In this document: positions 1-8,010 of the stretch, piece after piece
How positions within the stretch are numbered: position 1 is the stretch's first letter
Layout: every line of letters begins with the position of its first letter
Origin: Bondarzewia mesenterica
Taxonomy: Eukaryota > Basidiomycota > Agaricomycetes > Russulales > Bondarzewiaceae
Reading direction: 5' to 3'
DNA length: 11,862 nt
Assembly: GCA_004802705.1 (NCBI GenBank)
Contig: SGPL01000789.1
Span: 1-11,862 of the forward strand
Translations under genes and position numbers: made by a program
Notes under the pieces: model-generated
Database searches by the model: none
Told to the model about the DNA's origin: nothing
Seen by the model: the letters and a program-made list of their open reading frames with translations, nothing else

Positions 1-30
1 AGTCAGCCAAGCATGAGTAAGCTAAGTAAG

Positions 31-66
31 TATCACATGACTGATCACGTGCCATAACATGTGATA
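31..66. repeat. 36-bp nested dyad centred on CACGTG
   Basis: Perfect 9-bp arms, TATCACATG (31-39) and CATGTGATA (58-66), lie symmetrically about the palindrome CACGTG (46-51). All three share the centre at 48.5. CACGTG is the classical bHLH E-box, so a paired or nested activator site just upstream of the TATA box is plausible. Binding is inferred, not shown. Confidence 0.6.
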
Positions 67-69
67 ATC

Positions 70-77
70 TATAAATA
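70..77 (+). promoter_or_regulatory. TATA box (TATAAATA)
   Basis: A canonical TATAAATA lies 4 bp after the dyad at 31-66. A start about 25-30 bp downstream would fall within the stem-loop at 81-110. It supports reading 1-254 as a promoter or LTR in the + direction. Confidence 0.45.
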
Positions 78-80
78 CGC

Positions 81-110
81 ATCTAGGCCCCAGTCTGGCT
101 AAGCCTAGAT
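81..110 (+). other. Stem-loop with 8-bp perfect arms
   Basis: ATCTAGGC (81-88) pairs with GCCTAGAT (103-110). Inside the loop a second short pairing, CCAG-T-CTGG (90-98), is possible. It sits just downstream of the TATA box, where the leader of a transcript would begin. Confidence 0.5.
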
Positions 111-137
111 CAGCCGGTGCGACTAGTGGGTTTTCCA

Positions 138-200
138 AGACTAAGTCTGGCCCCTTGTCTGAGTCCGCAGGTGTCCGGTCCTCCCTTATCGCAGGGCGAT
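138..200 (+). other. Two further short palindromes in the leader-like segment
   Basis: AGACT-A-AGTCT (138-148) and ATCGC-AGG-GCGAT (188-200) are perfect short inverted repeats. The second keeps two CpG in its arms, unusual for this window. Each alone could be chance; together with the structures at 31-66 and 81-110 they make the first 200 bases notably structured. Confidence 0.4.
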
Positions 201-254
201 GCATCACAAGGCTAGTTAACCCCCTCGTGATATGGGTGATTAAGCTAATTACAT

Positions 255-660
255 AATCAGAAAAGAAAAGAAAAGGCATAGTCATCACAGCATTCATCTC
301 ACCTCTCACTGCATTTTTTCTTCACTGCATCATGCTCCACACCTTTATATTTAACCCCCATACATGTGTCCTCATCATGCCCCCCCTTTTCTCTCTATAT
401 TGTGTTTACACTGTGCCACCTTCATTGGCTCTTGTCCCTTCATGCTCACTTTGTGTTTTGTGCTACGTCCCTATATTCTCTTTTTCGTTTGTTATTTCAT
501 CATGTCTCCCTCCCTTTCTCCTACAGTTTGTAATGCAAATATTGCTTATATAGCATGCATAAGAGAAAGAAGTATCTTTAACACTGTGAGCCCTATAGCA
601 TTAAAATAAAAAGGGGCTCTACCTAGTAGGGAGAGATAAAAGCATCATTTTCTCTCCCCA
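255..660. other. Non-coding stretch, no gene seen
   Basis: Pyrimidine-rich on the + strand, with a small GAAAA-type simple repeat at about 260-278 and a possible weak hairpin (GAGCCC 588-593 with GGGCTC 614-619). Short open frames here have no recognisable content. It may be the 5' untranslated part or terminal region of the element whose gag-like frame starts near 661, or sequence between two insertions. Confidence 0.4.
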
Positions 661-1065
661 ATGTTACTTCTTGCTCTTCGAGAGAGCCACTTTATCAGTG
701 ACTGATAAGCAGGAAGAGAAGCTGAAAGCTCTAATCTAGGCTTTTATGCCCAATCTGCTTTTTCTCTCCCCATCATATGTGCTATATATCTCAGGTGATA
801 CCTGCCCACAGATATTATAGCATGTAACTTTATTACTTTCTGGAACAGAAGCCCATCCAGATGCTAGCACAATACCAATGGGCATATCATCAACCCTGAT
901 GGAGTTGAGATCTGCATTGACTGGCAGTGAGCAAAAGGCTACAAGTCTGTCAACTGCAACTACAGGCATAAATGCTCAGGATGTAGCAGCTTCTCTCATA
1001 GAGCAAAAGAATGCTCTATGGCTCAAGTGCTCTAATATGCTCACCCCTTACAAGGTGAACGTATG
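661..1065 (+). pseudogene. Decayed gag-like protein with CCHC zinc knuckle
   Basis: Reading frame 1 is nearly open from an ATG at 661 to about 1066. The clearest part is near its end: a DGVEICIDW stretch (898-924), then CNYRHKCSGCSSFSHRAKEC, which ends in a perfect zinc knuckle C-x2-C-x4-H-x4-C at 973-1014. All four metal ligands are intact. Zinc knuckles of this kind bind nucleic acid in the gag proteins of retroelements. In-frame stops (for example 706-711, 796-798, 856-858 and the TGA after CIDWQ) mostly fit former Arg, Trp or Gln codons. The reverse transcriptase follows directly but in frame 2, so either an indel or a programmed shift separates them. The knuckle is certain as a pattern; the gag role comes from position. 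The N-terminal boundary is uncertain. Confidence 0.6.
692..708. repeat. 17-bp perfect palindrome (8-bp arms, 1-bp centre)
   Basis: TTATCAGT (692-699), G (700), ACTGATAA (701-708). It lies within the early part of the gag-like frame, where it also reads through two of that frame's stop codons. It could be a terminal or regulatory site of the tyrosine-recombinase element or simply chance. Confidence 0.45.
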
Positions 1066-1069
1066 ATGT

Positions 1070-2860
1070 GAGGCACTAGCTGTCTTGGGCCTATACCTTA
1101 AATACCTTTTCATTATTAATGATATAGTTCATAGTTTTAATATTGATATACGTCTTATCCTCTTCATGCATACACCTTTTAACAGCCCTTCTTTATCTAC
1201 TTATAAGCTCAAATTTTAGAACATTATAAGTGATGAGTTTTTAAAACTTTATTATTTAGGCCCTTTCTCTTGCACTGCTTTAGAATCTATCATTGGTTCC
1301 TTTTAAACTTTCCTCTTATCTTTAATTCTCACAAACCCCATGCTTTTTGCCTCATCTAGAACTTCTTTTACCCATACACTCCACTACTTAACTATACCTT
1401 CATTAACTAGTAAATTAATTCAAGTCTTTTCCCCTATACATGAGGCATTTTTATCGCAATTGCATTCATTATATCAAGACTTCCTTTAAGCTTGCAAGGT
1501 GTTGTAAGAGATGTATCAGAGGCATACAGAACTGTGCCTCTGTATGCATTATAATGGCTAGGCATAGTTGTTCACCTCCTAGGTGAGGACTCATTCACCA
1601 TAAGCACTTGCACTTATTTTAGTGTCACCTCCAATATAGGTATCTATGGGCACCTCGATGATGCTGTCATCGATATTATGAGATCTAAAGGCATGAGAAT
1701 TGTATCAAAATGAGTAAATGGCCACATCTTCTTCTGCATTTCAATAGAGCACTTGAATGAATACAATGTACAGCAGTAAATTTAGAAGTACTGCATTCAA
1801 AATAAGGGTAATCAATGCTATTTTAGAGGGTAGATATGATATGATGGGGATAAAATGCAAGATAGTCAAGTCAAAGAGTTCAATGAAGACATGTTATTCC
1901 CCATCCAAGATCTGTCCTCACTCTCTCTATGATTAGCAGAAGATAAGGTTTTTTTGTTTAATCCCGATAACATTAACAAAATCCCTAAAGCTAGGCATTC
2001 CCTGACAACTTAAGAAGGACATTTCATTTTCTAGCACCTTCCTATTCACAGGCTTTATATAGGACATCAAAATTCAAATAATCGCTTTAGCTCCTGTTAA
2101 AAAAGTAAAATATCTTTTTGCCATTTAAGCTTAGAAGATATTGTGCACATACATTTTATTAGATGTATAAAAAATCTACAGAAAGCTTATGCACACAAGC
2201 ATGATAATTTTGTCAGATTGAACTTATCTAATGAGCCTCAAGACAATGCTCAACACCTTTCACAACTCCCTTTTTAAGCCTTGTTTTCCCCCGTGCTCCA
2301 CTATTAATGACTTTATCTGGTGGCAACATCGCCTCGAGCAACTCATCCTCTTCAGAAGCATCCTAAGTCTCATTGACATCTCTGACCTGCATGCTTTCTC
2401 AAATGTTAGCTTTGATATGAGAATCAAAATCTAGATTTCAGGATGGTGGAGGGCCTGGCAGCTCAAACTAAGATAGAAGGCAGATGGTCGAGATATTAGT
2501 TGAGCTAAGGCTATCACTTTTGAGTTCCTCATATATTCCCTTCTCTCACTCTCTAACTCTTTAACCTTTAGCAATCATGTCAGAGTCTACAGAGATAACA
2601 ACAGCATCATTAAAGGATAGTNTAATAGGTACAGCAAGAACCACTAAACCAACAGTGTTTTTTGTCANCTCTATACTTTTTTCAAAAACTAAAGCATCTC
2701 CACCTATGTCAGCCATGTTGCCAGTACCAACAATCNAACCNATAACCCTTTAAGGGGAATCAGTGGCTCTAACTACCTTCTTCTACCCTCAATTCCAATC
2801 ATTATTGAGCTTTTTCCTTTCATTTCTCAATCCATCATATAGCCCTCTCANAATCTAATT
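1070..2860 (+). pseudogene. Decayed reverse transcriptase-RNase H of a DIRS/Ngaro-type retrotransposon
   Basis: Recognisable segments in order: an N-terminal linker (1070-1490, frame 2); RT motif A as VRDVSEAYRTVPL, with its catalytic Asp at 1510-1512 (frame 1); the motif B equivalent SVTSNIGIYG (1621-1650); the catalytic V-D-D box, now V-N-G (1714-1722), followed by HIFF; and the connection LMHTSMI...LKTMLNTFHNS (2190-2270, frame 2). The RNase H follows with AFSNVS (2393-2410), GWWRAW, KADGRDI, VYRDNN (2585-2602) and a C-terminal LRGISGSNYLLLPSIPI. This layout matches fungal RTs of tyrosine-recombinase retroelements rather than LTR elements. Frames switch twice (near 1500 and 2090), and about 20 stops interrupt it, mostly at former Trp, Gln or Arg codons. 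Catalytic losses: D-D to N-G in RT; D to N (2402-2404) and E to K (2507-2509) in RNase H. Dead, but the family call is firm by motif order. Confidence 0.75.
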
Positions 2861-3146
2861 AATCACACACNCCTTCTTGCTTCCCTCAGCCCTTCANCAT
2901 ATAGTCAACATGATCATGAACAATCTTTCTCATGAAATACTAAACATTAGTCCANACTCACTGAGCACTCACAAAGCTCCTCTGTAAGCTAAAGCTAAGG
3001 ACAGGCTATATTTCAATGCTCCACTACCTGACCAGATAACTGCTTTACATCACATCACTAACTANACTCTATTGATTGCCCCTNNATTGCTGCACTCTCT
3101 CTGTTCACCGAGAGAGCACCTCAAGCTCTAGCATCTCATTTAAATC
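2861..3146 (+). other. Linker between RNase H and recombinase remnants
   Basis: About 290 bases with no domain I recognise. Frame 2, continuing from the RNase H, is interrupted by many stops. The space is too short for the methyltransferase domain that classical DIRS elements carry between RNase H and recombinase, which points to a Ngaro-like or reduced layout. It probably holds the RT C-terminus and the N-terminus of the recombinase frame. Confidence 0.4.
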
Positions 3147-4275
3147 ATGTGCAGTGCCAGTTCTTCATTCTTGAATATAGATGTCTANTGCATTGAGCAG
3201 ATAATGGGCCATGACTGGAAGGACCATACCTTTAAGGCATATAACATGAGTCTCCTNATCTTCTATATCATCTGTGATCACAAGGACATCGTAAAAGGTC
3301 AGCATGCATCAGCCNATCCAAACTTAATATTATCTTTCTTAGTGACACTGTTAGGTATATTTTCAACTTCCTCACTCTCATTTCTTCACTCTTTCAATCA
3401 CTTCACACTCATACTATCTCACACATGCTTTATTCACTCTATAAATCAGAAAGTGCCTCATTTTTGCAANACTAANAGTGTTCTTCTCTTATGCTTAGAT
3501 TTTTATGCAGCAGATATTATCAGCAATTAACTTGTAGGTGTGTGCATTTGGCATCTCTTGCATGAGTTGCCTTAGTTAATCAATATAGACTTCTTTAAAG
3601 TCCTCCTGTAGTCAGCAACTACTCTCACCCCTCTGAGCTCTCAATGTTATCTAAAAGAACTTTATACGATAGAATTTCTCATTAGCATCTGTCAACACCT
3701 AAATCTATCCTTAACACTNGATGCAGTAATATGNGCCTATGNTATGTCACTNTTCTATNACATCACTCAGACAAGCAAACTTATAATTTTCACTCTCTCT
3801 ACATTTGACCCCTCGAAGCANATAANATACCAAATATATCCTCTCAAATCNACAAGAATAGCGCTATTGTCACTATCATCTTTGTTCCCTCAACTAAGTC
3901 AACCTCAGCTNGAGAAGATATCTTTTAGGCAAAATAAACTAATGCATCTGACTTTAACTCTGCTCTCCTCAANCACTTCAAAATCAATAACCCTCAGCTC
4001 ANAGAGCACCTCTTCACACACTTCCTCAAAGGTCTGTGTAGGCCACTATCATGCAGTGTTTTTATCAAAAGATTAAATAAAGTAGCACGTGCAGCAGGTT
4101 TAAATGCCCTATAGTGCTCACAGCTTCTNCATTAGCAGAACACTTGAATATTTGCTTCACAATGTNCCTTTTGATGTTATAAAATCCAAGGGTCATTGAG
4201 TCAGTGACTCCTTCACCCTTTACTTGTAGTNGCATGCAGAGGTGATGATCCTTTAGATGCAAGNAGACNCAAACT
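3147..4275 (+). pseudogene. Decayed tyrosine recombinase (retroelement integrase, DIRS/Ngaro/Crypton-like)
   Basis: The N-terminal SAM-like DNA-binding domain is legible in frame 3: FKAYNMSL, FYIICDHKDIVKGQHAS and PNLILSFLVTLLGIFSTSSLS (about 3231-3380), then WHLLHELP (3549-3572), SATTLTPL, YTIEFLISI and FDPSK (about 3800-3815). Frame 2 (about 3850-4115) carries TIIFVPSTKS, HFKINNPQL, EHLF and KVARAAGL. Frame 3 resumes after an apparent 1-bp insertion near 4115 with AHSF.IS, RTLEYLLHNVPFDVIKSKGH, then SDSFTLYL and HAE. This is the usual order for fungal retroelement recombinases, about 370 codons. Catalytic set: Arg I of the A-R-x-G-E-L box is now Gln (3768-3770); the box II His is kept (4119-4121) but its Arg is TNC (4128-4130); the box III Trp is TGA (4197-4199); the Tyr nucleophile codon is intact (4221-4223). 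It lies downstream of the RT on the same strand and is inactive. Confidence 0.75.
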
Positions 4276-4417
4276 TACACAAAGTATTTATTTATTATNT
4301 AATATCATAAATTAAGTAATAGCACACAAGTCTCACCTATGAATTTGNGGACTCCAGCTCACTCAGCCAGGTGCATNNAAACTTTTCATCCTCCTCTCNT
4401 AAGTTTATAGAGTATTN
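4276..4417. other. Short non-coding stretch after the recombinase
   Basis: No gene or convincing repeat seen. AT-rich with scattered N. It separates the recombinase C-terminus from the first copy of the 400-bp repeat by only about 140 bases. Confidence 0.4.
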
Positions 4418-4818
4418 CAGCTGACTCATTAGATGTTTTCCTNTTTTTTNTNNTTATCAGTAGTTGCTTTGCTCTATNTTGGGAGGCTTAAGGGGTANAA
4501 NTCTAGTCCCCACCTTGAGCTTTCACCCACCACTTTATTCCTTAGCATCTCTTATTCNTCATCTCACCTGGACTATTCTCGTCATGCGTAGTCACTTGCC
4601 TGTCTTTCTTTTTTATTTTATTTTAATACTATCTTACTTTATACTTTGCCTGATTCTACAAATATCTCCTCTCAATTTGATAGAACCTTAACTGAGCATA
4701 ATTAGAGCCTCAATCAGCATCTATATGCCCTTGATGAATCACGTGCTCATATTGNAACCTACCTTAGCATATGATAAAAAAAGGCCATAGATTAAAATTC
4801 TATNGATGTGTAAGGTAT
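4418..4818 (+). repeat. Direct repeat copy 1 (about 400 bp, possible LTR or split-repeat arm)
   Basis: This aligns over its full length, same orientation, with 6214-6620. Shared landmarks in order: AGCTGACT, a T-rich tract, ATCAGTAGTTGCTTTGCTCT, a GGAGGC or GAGAGGC box, TTAGCATCTCTTATTC, TTAGAGCCTCAAT and AAAAAGGC. Similarity is roughly three quarters by eye, and most differences are transitions. Near the right end a CACGTG is kept (4740-4745), while its partner has become CATATG. A TATA-like CTATAAAATAAAG lies just beyond (about 4827-4840). It could be an LTR, or one of two direct-repeat arms that Ngaro-type elements carry downstream of the recombinase. No element ends or target duplication are legible. 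Confidence 0.7.
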
Positions 4819-6213
4819 GAGCACAACTATAAAATAAAGTCTATGGTCATGCAATGCATATCTCAGATTCCTCCTCACTGTGAGCTCTCTCTATCTAAAG
4901 CTAGCATTTTTTCTCTTGCCAGCATCCTCCTTTTTTTATAAGCTCAGTCTCTCNTTTTCTTTGCACCCACTTGATCCCTCTCTTTTCTCTTATTGAGTCT
5001 GATTTATCACCCTAATGGCATCATAATTCTTTTGATAGTCTNGTTCAATTNATATATTGTTATCTAAACATAATATNCAAACTCTCTTTCTNCTCTGACC
5101 CTTTCTCTCTATTGGGGCAAAGACTNCCACACATTTAAAATGCACTCAATCTTTANAGCACTCACTCCTCAATAATCTCTTCANCTAGATTATTTTCCCT
5201 AAAGAATTTTCTCCTAGTTGCAATGTCATGCCAGAGTTTCATTGAACTTTTCTCCTTTTTACTCTCAAATGACCCTCACTTCTCTTTCAGTTATCCCCTT
5301 AAGTGCTCATCTAAAAACATCCTTTATTCTACCTTCTCTCCAGATTCCTCAAGTGGCCANACTTTAGCCCCTTCATAACNTACCTTTAAGCTGCAGTTTA
5401 ATAACTTTATTACCTCCACTATCACATACAGAGAGCCCTTCATTCTCTCTTCCCTTATGCNAATTCCTATTCACGTATTACTGCTTGCAGTTGGAAATGC
5501 AGAGGGTGAGGGTGACACTTGGCTTATAATTTATAAATTAGTTCATCTCATTACTGTGGGCCTACTTATAGAGCTATTCTTTNGGCTAAACACTGTGATG
5601 AGTTCAGGAATCAGAGGCATTATGAGAGCAATTAGAGCAGTTAGCAACTCAGGCTTTGAATTTGCCCTTGAAGAGNTGGTTGCTCATAGCATCAATCTGC
5701 ATGTCCNTTAAAATTGGGCAAAGCCTCACTAGCTCATANAAGCCTTATCTTTTCTTTCNAGTCCTATCCTCTNTTGTGCACCCCCTCTAGTCCCTTTGAG
5801 CAATTGCCCTATTATTGCAGATGACTCTTTATCTCTTTACTACTGCATGCAACTATGAGGCAAGTAAGCNCATATCCTCAAAAAGGGCAAGTGCTCCACA
5901 ATGCAAAAGGAAAAAAGGAGACAAGTNAGAGGGTAATTAGNAGAATGCNTAATTTTGAATCACTCTGCTCATCTCTCAGCACTTACAGTATCTCCCTTTT
6001 GTGATTCTCATCTTATCACATNGCAATCACTTCCTCACATACACAAACTTTNACACTTCTTTCACCTTTCATTNGCATTTTTCCTTTTCTTTTAGTTTTC
6101 TCTCTTTTGACTTAATCAGATGTGGAGTGCTAGCACCTACTNTTNAGCTACATCACTCTCTTATGTTTACATCCCCTCCACCTCTCTCTTGCTTTTTCTA
6201 GCCCTCCGTATCA
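4819..6213. other. Spacer between the two 400-bp repeats
   Basis: About 1.4 kb, pyrimidine-rich on the + strand, with scattered N and low CpG. Apart from the 84-codon open frame at 5457-5711 I recognise no coding content, and neither a primer-binding site nor a polypurine tract is obvious next to the repeats. If the repeats are LTRs this would be the inside of a short non-autonomous element; if they are recombinase-element repeats it is too long for the usual short middle repeat and probably holds a later insertion. Confidence 0.4.
5457..5711 (+). pseudogene. 84-codon stop-free frame of unknown function, possible gene remnant
   Basis: An open frame in a region otherwise full of stops. Legible parts include LLLAVGNAEGEGDTW, a hydrophobic LVHLITVGLLIELFF segment, and IRGIMRAIRAVSNSGFEFAL. 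The mix of an acidic turn, a hydrophobic segment and an amphipathic stretch is protein-like, but I recognise no family. The ATG at 5457 is followed by an N and is not a secure start. It lies inside the spacer between the 400-bp repeats, so a decayed gag-like or accessory protein of that unit is possible; chance is also possible. Confidence 0.25.
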
Positions 6214-6620
6214 NAGCTGACTGGTTAGATGTTTCTCCCTTTTTTTTTTTCTTTTCTATCAGTAGTTGCTTTGCTCTGCATTGAGAGGCCTGAGGGGGCA
6301 GGACTCTNGTCCCTACCTTGGGTTTTCATCTACCACTTCATTNNTTAGCATCTCTTATTCCTCATCTCACCTAGATTGTTCTCATTATACATAATCACTT
6401 ACTTGTCTTTCCCTTTTATCTTNTTCTCATACTATTTCACTTTNTACTTTGCNTAGTTCTANAAATATCTCTTNTCAATTTGACAGAACTTTGACTGAGC
6501 ATGATTAGAGCCTCAATTGGCATTTGCATGCCCTCAATAAATCATGCACTTATATCAAAACCTGCCTTAGCACGTGGCAAAAAAGGCNATAGAATTAAGC
6601 TTTNANTGTATAAGGAGGTA
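6214..6620 (+). repeat. Direct repeat copy 2 (partner of 4418-4818)
   Basis: Same order of landmarks as copy 1, with a longer T tract at its left end and several N. Here the right-hand CACGTG is kept (6571-6576), while the left-hand one has decayed to CATGCA, the reverse of copy 1. The two copies together therefore imply an ancestor with two CACGTG sites facing each other (TCACGTGC and GCACGTGA). Similarity fades past about 6620; a weak resemblance may run on to about 6650. Confidence 0.7.
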
Positions 6621-7539
6621 TCTGTAAACTACAAGCAATGTATGCTCTATTGACTCTTTTTCTTATAAATCAGGGCATCACACAGAGATAATTTAATAGA
6701 TAAGGCTAGATATAAGGACCTTATTATCTTGGCTAGGCTAGAAGAAGATCATGCTATAATAGTGAGATGCATAGTGAGTGGCAAATTGCATGTCATAAAT
6801 ATATTATTTATTATAAAGAATATCCTCTTTCAAACAGGCNTAGCCCTTTAACTCTTCAGGTAGAGTGAACTCATCAGCTTATAGTNTATCGTAAATATCN
6901 TTTTCTAACCTTTATACCTTTAGAGCTTTTACTATTATATCTGNTATCTCAAGTNTATTTGCTTCCTGGCTGATATATCTCAAGCTATATATGTCTAACA
7001 TCAGAGTTTCTTACTTCTCATCAGAGTAGCATTCTTCTAAAATGGGCACACAGTCCTCTAAAATATTTGAGCAATTCAAACATTGTAAAAATATCTTAAT
7101 ATTAGCTGCTACACAAAACAATTCTAATATTATGACTTTAAATTGACTTGTATATATATACAATAATTAGTGTGCATCATNTGCAAGTGATAAAACTGAC
7201 CTATTTTAAAGTTTATATTAGTTCTCTAAAGCATTCTGATTANCCTTTCAAATGNAAACATGCGCTAGCTATANAAAGGCCTAAATTATAAAAAANAAAT
7301 GACNGAGATAAAGTGCATTATGATAGTTTGAGTAAAGATTAGTTTTAGACTGTATCTTATAAAGGNTTTGCAAATATGCCATCATACTTACTTTGTAGCT
7401 TTTAATGTATTTTTTAGAGATGCAGTGTAAGGTGGCCNGATAAACAGTGATAGTGAGGAGCATCATACTATGTATGAGTTTTATGCTCAATTTATCTACT
7501 GATTAGCTATTCTCAATGTCATAGATATAAATTNAAAGT
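6621..7539. other. No gene supported; possible remote copia RT remains at the right end
   Basis: Very AT-rich, with short TA runs (about 7150-7163). From about 7280 onward isolated words, such as a short KLIDQ at about 7542-7556, could belong to the reverse transcriptase of the copia-like fragment that follows, but no RT catalytic box (YVDD) can be read. I call no gene here. Confidence 0.35.
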
Positions 7540-8010
7540 AGAAAAACTGATAGATCAAACTTGATATACAATCTCCACTGATCTACTTTCAACTTACTGT
7601 ACACCTTCTCACTCAGGTTGGACAAAGGACTAGTATGCCATTGAGGTCACATTATTTAGTACCTTTATACTATNTTAGATNGTACAGCTGAAGATGCTTT
7701 TTTTTCTGATGTNGATAGCTAATCTAACTTGGCCGATGACTATAAGGGCCCATCATAGATGNTTTAGCTNGCATTATCATTCACTATCTCTGATAATTCA
7801 GCTAAGCATAAGCTAGATAAAGATATGGANTTTGCCCACTCATCAGTTACTATATCTNACAATTTGACTAAGCACCCTCTANGCAAGCATATAGCTCTTG
7901 TCTATTCACTATTNATAAAATTTATACAACNATGCAAGCTCTCTATTTTTTTCCTTATCTCATTGCTCNATCTTACTATAATAAAGACTTCTTTTATCAT
8001 ATTCTCTNTA
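7540..8010 (+). pseudogene. Decayed Ty1/copia-like pol fragment (end of RT and RNase H)
   Basis: Legible pieces in order: VHLLTQVGQ (7597-7623), where copia RTs have an A-V-x-x-L-S/T-Q-F box; an H-W-E-V-like stretch followed by a Y-L-x-G-T-like stretch (about 7640-7690); SDVDS-stop-SNLADDYKGPS (7705-7755), resembling the RNase H motif D-A-D-W-A-x-N-x-x-D-R-x-S-T-S-G; and KHIALVYSLXIKFIQ (7885-7930), resembling the near-terminal copia motif K-H-I-x-I-x-Y-H-x-I-R-E, followed by L-S-I and an N-L-A-D-I-x-T-K-like end. The distance between the D-x-D and K-H-I motifs is about 59 codons, shorter than the roughly 95-100 I expect, so an internal deletion is likely. Frames shift and stops occur. The copia call is inferred from motif order; upstream gag and integrase are not seen. 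Confidence 0.5.

Larger units (their letters stand above)
1..254 (+). promoter_or_regulatory. CpG-retaining, hairpin-rich promoter or LTR-like segment
   Basis: This stretch differs from what follows. It holds about nine CpG in 250 bases, while the next kilobases hold a few per kilobase. It carries a dyad centred on CACGTG, a TATA box, and three further short stem-loops (81-110, 138-148, 188-200). The order dyad, TATA, structured leader fits the U3-R-U5 plan of a fungal retroelement LTR. A possible LTR 3' end is the TTACA at about 250-254. The window begins inside or at the edge of the segment, so no LTR start, partner LTR or target duplication can be seen. It could also be a host promoter or the end of another element. 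No coding region is supported here on either strand. Confidence 0.35.

Noticed and set aside
100..210. Possible tRNA-like folding in the structured leader.
   Set aside because: The short stems do not form a cloverleaf, and no A- and B-box pair is legible.
22..309. 95-codon minus-strand frame across the hairpin-rich segment.
   Set aside because: No recognisable content; it crosses the TATA box and inverted repeats, and the higher G+C here makes stops rarer.
332..609. Two overlapping + strand frames rich in Cys, Leu, Pro and Phe.
   Set aside because: They translate a pyrimidine-rich tract; the composition is what such DNA gives in any frame.
736..969. 77-codon minus-strand frame.
   Set aside because: Antisense of the gag-like frame that ends in the CCHC knuckle on the + strand.
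2230..2800. A long minus-strand frame with few stops, reading like an acidic protein (for example EEDELLEAMLPPDK).
   Set aside because: It is the antisense of the RNase H part of the + strand element, whose motifs are clear in order. The antisense frame has no recognisable family.
4198..4210. 13-bp palindrome GAGTCA-G-TGACTC.
   Set aside because: It lies inside the recombinase coding remnant and includes a codon changed by decay, so it is probably accidental.
4065..4262. 65-codon minus-strand open frame.
   Set aside because: Antisense of the recombinase C-terminus (RTLEYLLHNVPFDVIK on the + strand).
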